Shown: in pieces, positions 57,001 through 64,000 of the stretch | Position numbering within the stretch: position 1 is the first letter of the stretch | Layout of the letters: every line of letters begins with the position of its first letter | Assembly (NCBI GenBank): GCA_903632075.3 | Contig: CAHIKZ030002642.1 | Span: forward strand, 153,672 to 217,671 | Length of the DNA: 64,000 bases | Origin: Acanthosepion pharaonis | Lineage: Eukaryota; Mollusca; Cephalopoda; Sepiida; Sepiidae | Direction of reading: 5' to 3' | Translations under genes and position numbers: made by a program | Notes under the pieces: generated by a model | The model's database searches: none | What the model saw: the letters and a program-made list of their open reading frames with translations, nothing else | Told to the model about the DNA's origin: nothing

Positions 57001-59018
57001 AACCATCTTTATCAGTACCTCTTTCATCATTAGGAGACCTGAAATACAGAAATGCAACGTAATTGAAACTTTGATAACTACTGAGAATAGTATAAATCTA
57101 AATTACTGATAAATATAGCTAGACATCCGATTGAGTTCGATCCCGGGTTGAAGGAATCGGATGTCTAACCATCTTTATCAGTACCTCTTTCATCATTAGG
57201 AGACCTGAAATACAGAAATGCAACGTAATTTGAAAACTTTGATAACTACTGAAAACATAGTATAAATTAAATTATTGATAAATATTGCTAGACATCCGAA
57301 AGTTCGATCCAGGCTTGAAGGAATCGGATGTTCAACCATCTTTAAATATTCATCATTAGGAGAGACAGAAATCAACGTAATTGAAACTTTAATAACTTGA
57401 AAACATAGTATAAATTTAAATTACTGATAAATATTGATAGACATCCGATTGGGTTCGATCCCGGGAAGGAATCGGATGTTCAACCATCTTTATCAGTAAC
57501 TCTTTCATCATTAGAAGACCTGAAATACAGAAATGCAAAATTGAAACTTTGATAACTAAATTACTGATAAATATAGACATATAAATCTAAATCTAACCCA
57601 ACCTTGATAAATAAGAAAAAATACAGAAGACATCCGATTGAAAGTTCGATCCCGGCTTGAAGGAATCGGATCATCATTAGAGTGAAATACAGAAATGCAA
57701 CGTAATTGAAACTTTGATAACTACTGAAAAAACATAGAATCTGAATTACTGATTATGCTAGACATCATCGATCCCTTGAAGGAATCGGATGCCTGAAGGA
57801 ATCGGTGTTAACCATCTTTATCAGTACCTTTCATCAAGAGACCTGAAATACAGAAATGCAACGTAATTGAAACTTTGATAACTACTGAGAACATAGTATA
57901 AATCTAAATTACTGATAAATATTGCTAGACATCCGATTGAGTTCGTTCCCGGCTTGAAGGAATCGGATGTCTAACCATCTTTATCAGTAACTCTTTCATG
58001 ATTAGGAGACCTGAAATACAGAAATGCAACATAATTGAAACTTTGATAACTACTGAGAACATAGTATAAATCTAAATTACTGATAAATATAGCTAGACAT
58101 CCCGATTGATTTTTTCGATCCCGGTTTAAGGAAAAATTTGATGTCAGAGAACCATCTTTATCAGTAACTCGATTTCATCATTAGGAGACCTTTGTCAAAT
58201 CACATTAGGAAATGAAAACGAAATTGAAACTTTGATAACTACTGAGAACATAGTATAAATCTAAATTACTGATAAATATTGCTAGACATCCGATTGAGTT
58301 TGATCCTGGCTTGAAGGAATTGGATGTCTCAACCATCTTTATCAGTAACTCTTTCATCATTAGGAAGACCTGAAATACAGAAATGCAACGTAATTGAAAC
58401 TTTGATAACTACTGAGAACATAGTATAAATCTAAATTACTGATAAATATTGCTAGACATCCGATTGAGTTCGATTATTGCTTGAAGGAATCGGATGTCTA
58501 ACCATCTTTATCAGTAACTTTCATCATTAGGAGACCTGAAATACAGAAATGCAACGTAATTGAAACTTTGATAACTACTGAAAAACATAGTATAAATCTA
58601 AATTACTGATAAATATTCCTAGACATCCGATTGAGTTCGATCCCGGTTTGAAGGAATCGGATGTTCAACCATCTTTATCAAATCCTCTTTCATCATTAGG
58701 AGACCTGAAATACAGAAATGCAAAAATGTAATTGAAACTTTGATAACTACTGAAAAAACATAGTAGCTAAATTACTGATAAATATTGCTAGACATCCGAT
58801 TGAGTTCGATCCCGGCTTGAAGGAATCGGATGTATAACCATCTTTATCAGTACTTTCTTAATAATTAGCTGGAGACCTGAAATACAAAATGCAACGGGTA
58901 ATTGAAACTTGATAATTACTGAGAACATAGATAATATATTGATAAATATTAGACATCCGAATTGAGTTCGATCCCTGGCTTGAAGGAATCGGATGTCTAA
59001 CCATTTTATCAGTACCTC
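48048..59018. repeat. 11-kb satellite array, monomer about 168 bp with hairpin
   Basis: About 65 head-to-tail monomers. Landmarks in order: cagtacctctttcatcatta, ggagacctgaaatacagaaa, tgcaacgtaattgaaacttt, gataactactgaaaacatag, tataaatctaaattactgat, aaatat(a/t)gctagacatccga, ttgagttcgatcccggcttg, aaggaatcggatgtctaacc, atctttat. The distance between hairpins at 50701 and 50869 is 168 bp. Arms agacatccgatt and aatcggatgtct form a perfect 12-bp stem around a loop of about 22 nt. Variants alternate at set sites (gaGttc/gaAttc, ccGGG/ccGGC/ccAGG, tatAgct/tatTgct). The period is a multiple of three, which explains long minus-strand open frames; I do not regard them as genes. Confidence 0.97.
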
Positions 59019-59029
59019 TTTTTATTTTT

Positions 59030-59955
59030 ACAAAATAGTAACAATGTAAATTTACAGAGCATTAATATTATAAATTAAAAATTAATTTAAGTTTCCTCTT
59101 ATTTTCAGTATTCATTAATAACTTAGTATTTCCTTTTGTTGGTATTAGGAATGTTCTTTTCAGAGAAATTCCGAAATTTATTTTCTCCATATTTCTTCTT
59201 GTTAAAATAAAAGATTTGGAGTGCTTTCAAACTTTTTGATTAGGAGTATTTAGGTTATTAATAAGAATATGAAGAACAAATCAATTAATTTTATAATATT
59301 AATGTAAATTAAATTAATTTGAGCGAAAATTTGTAAAAATAAAAATATCATAAAGAACACCTGATTATATGAATCTTCATATGTTCTTTCTTTGTTTGCA
59401 CCCACATTTTTGATAAAAAGAACTGATCCGACTTACAACTTTCAGGATAATAGCTGTGACATTGCTGTATTTATTGAACAATTTAGTTCATGCCACATTG
59501 AAAAAAAAAAACTACTAAAAAAAAGAATTCTCCAATTATTATATTAGTAAAAAACGCTCTCTCTTTTAAATTTCAAAAAATTCAACCTTAGCATTTGCGT
59601 GACCATGCTCAGAATTTCAGCTAACACTAACACATTTTTAAAAAATAAAACATATTTTGATTCACATCTAATGTTTTGCGTCCTGTTATTACCTGGATGT
59701 ATTTAAAAAAACAAATCAATTTCCATGCTTGTTGATGTCTGTATGAACAGATGAAAGTACTGTAAAAAAAAATACCATATGCAAGTTGAATTTTATTAAA
59801 AACAGGATCATAAATATTCATCTATGTGTTCGTGGTTACTTTTAATTTAATAAATTTGTTTGCAGAGATGTATATCGTGCTTCAGTAATCTGTTTTTTGT
59901 ATGAATGATTCATGTAATATGTATGTTATAACCCTTATATATATATGCTCTTCCT
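59030..59955. other. AT-rich spacer after the satellite
   Basis: Abrupt switch from the last satellite unit to AT-rich unique DNA. No gene or repeat recognised. Confidence 0.4.
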
Positions 59956-60013
59956 GCTATATATATATATATATATATAATGGAGTATTTAAACTGCAAT
60001 CCCTCTTTTATAC

Positions 60014-60684
60014 ATGTTTCATTAAAAGACAACAGACAAAATTACTGCAATTAAGCTTTTTCATTCATTTTTTTTGTGTTCAAAAATGTGTTTTCTTTTC
60101 TGGACACAGAATGTACAAACTGTCCAAATGTTCTTGGTAATTCAAGTGCTTTTTGGCTACTCTTACTTTATCAAACTATATTTATTTTCACGTTTTTCAC
60201 ATTGAAATTTATATGGGTTGTGTGTATGTTCATACAGCTAATGTTACACTTTCTGACAACAGTCTCCATCAGAACCCATTTAAATTCATATTACAGTGTT
60301 GGCTTTTCTTTTTCCATCATTAAACCTGCATTATTTTATCTTTTTACATGTTAAAGTTATTATCATGTAAAAAAAAAAATTTAAAATAATGGTAGCCTTA
60401 ATAATAAAAATGTGTTTTAAATGAGTTCTAATGGAGCTGTTCAAATACGAACACAGCCACAATGTGCTCTGTTCAGAAAATAAAGGCATACCAATACATC
60501 CATCTAGTTGTAAAAATAAAATAATCTTTGATAATGGCTAAAAGTATAGTCAAAGCATTTGGAATTAAAGAACATTTGGACAGTTTCTACACACTCTGTG
60601 CCCAGAAAAGAAAACCTTGTTTGAACATAACAAAAATGAAATAAAAAGCTTAATCGTAGTTCCTTGTCTGTTGTCTGTAATGAA

Positions 60685-60686
<2 letters not shown>
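60014..60686. mobile_element. Foldback element with about 175-bp inverted arms
   Basis: The left arm at 60014-60192 and the right arm at 60513-60686 are reverse complements (gacaacagaca..., aattaagctttt, tgttttcttttctgg.cacag, actgtccaaatgttctt). The loop is about 320 bp. TA runs lie just outside both ends (59957-59980 and 60702-60733). It is a long-TIR non-autonomous element or two opposed copies of one repeat. No coding capacity. Confidence 0.8.
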
Positions 60687-60734
<48 letters not shown>

Positions 60735-60745
60735 AGAGAGAGAGA
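60684..60745. repeat. (CA)n(TA)n(GA)n microsatellite
   Basis: CA about 16 nt, TA about 32 nt, GA about 14 nt. Confidence 0.95.
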
Positions 60746-60750
60746 GAAGA

Positions 60751-60866
60751 GGCTATTAGTGTGCATGGGCAAATCTCAGGCAATTGCATATTTCTCAGTG
60801 GATCACCTTTCCTACCCAATAGAATGTATATGCTATACTCTTGAATTTATTTTATTTAGAGGGTTT
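60751..60866 (+). repeat. Dispersed repeat 'attagtgtgcatgggcaaatc', copy 2
   Basis: Matches 45609-45735 (attagtgtgcatgggcaaat, ctcagtggatcacctttcct, acccaata...ctatactcttgaattt) and leads directly into the inverted composite at 60868. Confidence 0.75.
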
Positions 60867-60867
60867 C

Positions 60868-60945
60868 TGATGATAAAACACATTGACTAAGAAGTTTTCC
60901 TTTTATCTTTATTCATAGTCTTTTCACAGATATATTCTACCTGAA

Positions 60946-60995
<50 letters not shown>

Positions 60996-61545
60996 AATGG
61001 ATTTGTATAATTGGATTAGCATCATTTATTAGAAAATATATTCTGTTTAAATATAGAAGAAGTTGTAAAAATAACTTCGAAGGATCAGATTATATTTTTT
61101 TCTTATTACCCAGGTTTGTTGTCAGACAGAAATGCAAATTAACACTTGCGCTACAGATATCCATTTTTATTCAAATTGTATATATTTAAGTTTGCATGGG
61201 TGCATTTATATTTTAATTCAATGACAGTCCTAAAAATATTTCTACCTGATTAAAAAAAAAGCTTTAAAAAATAATTCTATTCATTACTGAATAATTTCCG
61301 AAAATCTCAATAAAATTATTTTTTATATTGCATATTTCCCAGTGGATGACCTTTCCTACCCAATTTAATATTGGGTTGGTGCATAATGATCAGGCGTTTT
61401 TTAAAGAATATTTATTATGAAAAACATAATAATTCAACAATAACATTTTTAAATGTTTATGGTTGACATGCATTCTTATAACCTGAAAATAAAATAATAT
61501 TTTTATTAAAAAAAGTAAACAAAACAGCAACTTTTATTAACAAAT
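60868..61545 (-). repeat. Composite repeat, copy B (inverted relative to 43350-44032)
   Basis: Reverse complement of 43350-44032 over about 680 bp, including a CA/TA microsatellite (60950-60995) in place of copy A's TA/TG. The MITE part is complete here (61371-61587). Confidence 0.85.
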
Positions 61546-61640
61546 AACTCACCTACAAAAATGCCTGATAATTATGCCCAAACCCAATATATAAGCTATA
61601 CTCTTGAATTTGTTTTGTTCCCTTATTCTCTGACTGAGCT
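61330..61640 (+). repeat. Dispersed repeat copy 3, split by a MITE
   Basis: The phrase tatttcccagtggatgacct ttcctacccaat (61330-61362) is interrupted at a TA by the MITE 61371-61587 and resumes with ataagctatactcttgaatt tgttttgttccctta (61591-61625). These two halves are contiguous in the copies at 45.6 and 60.8 kb. Confidence 0.8.
61371..61587. mobile_element. 217-bp mariner-type MITE with TA duplication
   Basis: Left end ttgggttggtgcataatgat then caggcgttttt; the right end is its reverse complement with few mismatches (aaaaatgcctgataattatg then cccaaacccaa). TA sits at both borders (61369-61370 and 61588-61589). The 'ttgggttggtgcataa' terminus is of the kind seen in mariner elements. No transposase, so it is mobilised in trans if at all. 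Confidence 0.85.
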
Positions 61641-62190
61641 TCATTCTGTTCAGATCTTCTCTGCACATCTATGTCTGCATCATTTTGCCAGTAATTCCTG
61701 TTTTTTCCATAAAATTCCGTCATGATGATTATTCTTATTTTTGTGGTAGAAATGTGCTGCTGAGTTCTCTTCTTGGATGAAAGCCAGCATCAAAGCTTTC
61801 ATTTCAGCATAGAAATATCAAGTGAAACCATGATCTTATCCTCAGTTCTCACCTGCCTGTTCAGCCACTATAGCCCACAGGAATCACTTCTTCTGTCTGT
61901 ACCAGAATGACAAAGCAAAGTCACTATTTGCTGAAAGAATGAGGCAAGTTTAGTTTGAGAGATTGCTGGTGGCTCTGAAAGAGCATGTTGAACAAACACA
62001 AACCCTTAGTCTTTTCCTCTTCAATTAATTTGAAGTACTGACATCTACTTCAAATGAAGGGAGTGCTTTACTTTTTTGTTTTTCTTCCAACTCCACTATC
62101 GACTCAGCTGGAGTGTCTCTTGCAGATTTTTCACCTAAAATGGAGGCACTACCTGGTGATATACGCAGAGCTCTTTAACAGGTAGTAGCT
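61641..62190 (-). other. Coding-like decayed sequence, unidentified (minus)
   Basis: Minus-strand pieces with ordinary amino-acid mixtures appear (GSASILGEKSARDTPAESIV, ELEEKQKSKALPSFEVDVST, AEMKALMLAFIQEENSAAHF), broken by stops and frame changes. I recognise no family. It may be a pseudogene or an unrecognised TE ORF. Confidence 0.25.
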
Positions 62191-62930
62191 GAGTTGTGTT
62201 AATGTAGTAGTAATCTCATTGTTATATGTATATTTATAGTAGTAGTTTATAGAGGAATCCTTTTTATTTTTTTTATACTGAAAATGAAATGAATAAAAAC
62301 ATGTAACAATAACATAAACAATAAAACTTGAGACACATTGAAATTAATGACAAGTATGTGTGTTTTTCTTTTCGTCATGTGAATTACAGATACTTGATAT
62401 GGTGTGTATAAAAAATGTTCTCAGCGTTACTGTCTCTTTTGTTTTTTAAAAGTTTGTGCTATTTTTGTTTTGCTTTTCCAAGAATTTGTTATGAAGATAA
62501 CATCTGAAATCATCAGTTTTTCAATTTACAGAGCTTATTGTAGAAATTTGTGTTGCTTTTTACTTCTAGTCTACCACTACTGACCTGGTTACTGTCCTGA
62601 CTGCCCTCATATGTGCTTATAGTGGAAGGGTTGTTTTTATAATCAGATTTAGAATGATGAAATATCTTTGCATCTTTCATTACTGTTGGCAAGGTTGTTT
62701 TTAGGATGATGAAATTGTTTATCTTTATTTTCCAGAATGATGAAATATCCTTATCATCATTCATCACTGGTGAAAAATAATTTTAGAATGATAAATATCG
62801 TCATCATTCTGGATCATAACAACTCCATCATTGGTTTCTGCTATCATTTCTAAATTAGATCCTCACAAGGCATGCAAATTTAATGGGAACCCCTGCCAAT
62901 TATCATTAAGAGATGTGCTCCTGAGCTGTC
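62191..62930. other. AT-rich spacer with weak about 80-bp repeat
   Basis: 'agaatgatgaaatat' phrases near 62651, 62733 and 62795 suggest a degenerate three-copy repeat. No gene. Confidence 0.4.
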
Positions 62931-62934
62931 TCCC

Positions 62935-64000
62935 TATTCTCTCCAAACTTTACAAATAAATGTCTCTATTTCTTCTGCTTTTCAGTTTGTTAAATCCTTC
63001 TCCAGGTTCCTTTTTTAAAAATTCATATCTGGCCCTCTTAAATTATTGCCCTCTTTTTGGCAAAGTACTCAACCCAATCATGCCAAATTAGTTGAAATAT
63101 CTACTTCACCACAGCCTCTTTTTGAACAAAAATGTGGCTTCCATTTGGTAGGCCTACCACTGATATGTTAATAGCCATCACTGAATTTTAATCAAACCTT
63201 AGATAAAAACAGAAACTACAAACTGATAAGTCTTGGGATATCTCAAAAGATGTTTGACGGGGTTTGGCATGTTGGATTTGTGTCAAGCTGAACATCTATG
63301 CAGTGTCCACATGAAAATTATTTGATTAATCTAATCATTCATGCAAAAACCATGTAATGATGGTCGTGTTGACGCACGCTCAGATCATTTCATACTACTG
63401 CAGGGGTCCCAAGGCTCTATCCTTGGACTTTATGTTTTTGATCTTCATCAATGACCTCCCAATGTCATCAGTTCCCAACTAGGTATTTATGTAGATGGTA
63501 ACCTTTGCTTTTGACAAACCAACAGACCAACAAATTAAAAACTAGCAACTGCTTTGAAATAAGGAATAGTCGTAGTTATTTTACTTTCTCCAAAACAAAA
63601 CTGCTTTCATTTAATCACCAGAGAATCTGTTCACCTTGCTATCAGCATGCTGATAGTAACACCAGAAGAACAACATTCTACACATTTGGGCTCACGTTTT
63701 CCACTGACATGAAGTAGTGACTATATTAAATCAATGCTGCATCTTCTGCCAGAAAAGTTGGCTCACTGTGTTATGCCAGAAAATTTTCCTATCAGAAAAT
63801 TCGTACATTTACAAATCACCATTTACATTGAATACTGCTGTCATATCTGGCCTGATGTTCTTGCAGTATATCTGAGATTATTGACAAAAAATTCAAAAGA
63901 AGGGTCTGTAATGTGATCAATCTAGTCATCATTGCCAGCAGCAACAATATGCCATAAACTGTTTTTTTTGGGGCAACACTTTTCAACAGTTACAAAACTG
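62935..64000 (+). pseudogene. Jockey-like LINE RT domain, runs off the right edge
   Basis: Same family as 34640-35830 but extending further 5' in the RT domain. Pieces: SLQTLQINVSISSAFQFV, CGFH then GRPTTDMLIAITE (the 'FRPGRSTTD' block), DISKDV/ MFDGVWHVG-like text, then VPRLYPWTLCF / IFINDLPMSS ('PQGS.LGP..F.IFINDL'), and later sequence matching the 35.0-35.4 kb part of the other copy. Frameshifts and stops are frequent, and the YADD box is degraded (a 'YVDGN'-like reading near 63490). It is dead, and its 3' part is beyond the window. Confidence 0.8.

Noticed and set aside
48048..59018. Satellite hairpin as a hammerhead ribozyme
   Set aside because: I looked for the CTGATGA...GAAA core on both strands. 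Only a partial resemblance (ctaatgatgaaa) appears, without the required helix II.
48048..59018. Satellite repeats as a CRISPR array
   Set aside because: The whole 168-bp unit repeats without unique spacers and the genome context is animal.
48048..59018. Satellite unit as a tRNA gene
   Set aside because: The B-box-like motif is present, but no correctly spaced A box or cloverleaf can be drawn; the A-box-like word lies only about 15 nt upstream.

Overview
This is an AT-rich, repeat-dense eukaryotic nuclear window, almost certainly from an animal. The best guess is a cephalopod mollusc such as an octopus. The basis is its mixture of tRNA-derived SINEs, Jockey-like and RTE-like LINE remnants, Gypsy, Tc1/mariner and Helitron relics, long TA/TG microsatellites and very low gene density. 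The species cannot be fixed from the sequence alone. No prokaryotic features, intact long ORFs, rRNA genes, tRNA genes or CRISPR arrays were seen.

The one host gene I recognise is on the minus strand at 13763-13831. It is a 23-codon first coding exon whose peptide matches the N-terminus of Mediator subunit 13 (MED13/skuld) and which ends in a clean splice donor. Everything at 1-13762 would then be MED13 intron 1. The 13.8-17.05 kb stretch would be its 5' end: a predicted acceptor just upstream of the start, a two-residue uORF, a candidate untranslated exon at 16295-16361, and a CpG-rich block near 17.0 kb with CCAAT-, E-box- and ETS-like sites. A plus-strand start with a splice donor near 16.4 kb raises the possibility of a divergent promoter.

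Region by region. 1-13.7 kb: probable intron with SINEs, RTE-like LINE tails, one MITE and microsatellites. 17-20 kb: a LINE 3' end, a SINE tail and a foldback element. 20.7-23.7 kb: a decayed Tc1-like transposon split by internal tandem repeats and an insert. 23.8-32.4 kb: an A-rich minisatellite, then a degenerate array of about 70-75 bp units, broken by Gypsy remnants (28.65-30.02 kb) and an RTE-like reverse transcriptase (30.45-31.12 kb). 32.4-38.2 kb: two Helitron-like elements flanking two Jockey-like LINE remnants and two unidentified minus-strand coding-like segments. 38.5-48 kb: dispersed and inverted repeats, LINE ends, a solo LTR, a two-copy tandem repeat and a mariner-like transposase relic. 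48.05-59.02 kb: an 11-kb satellite of about 168-bp units, each carrying a 12-bp-stem hairpin. 59-64 kb: foldback and mariner MITEs, a large inverted duplicate of the 43-44 kb segment, and a Jockey-like LINE running to the right edge.

Apart from MED13, nothing here looks like a functioning set of cooperating genes. The interest lies in the MED13 5' architecture, the two tandem arrays, and the nested or inverted repeat structure. All coordinates of degenerate repeats are approximate (tens of bases).
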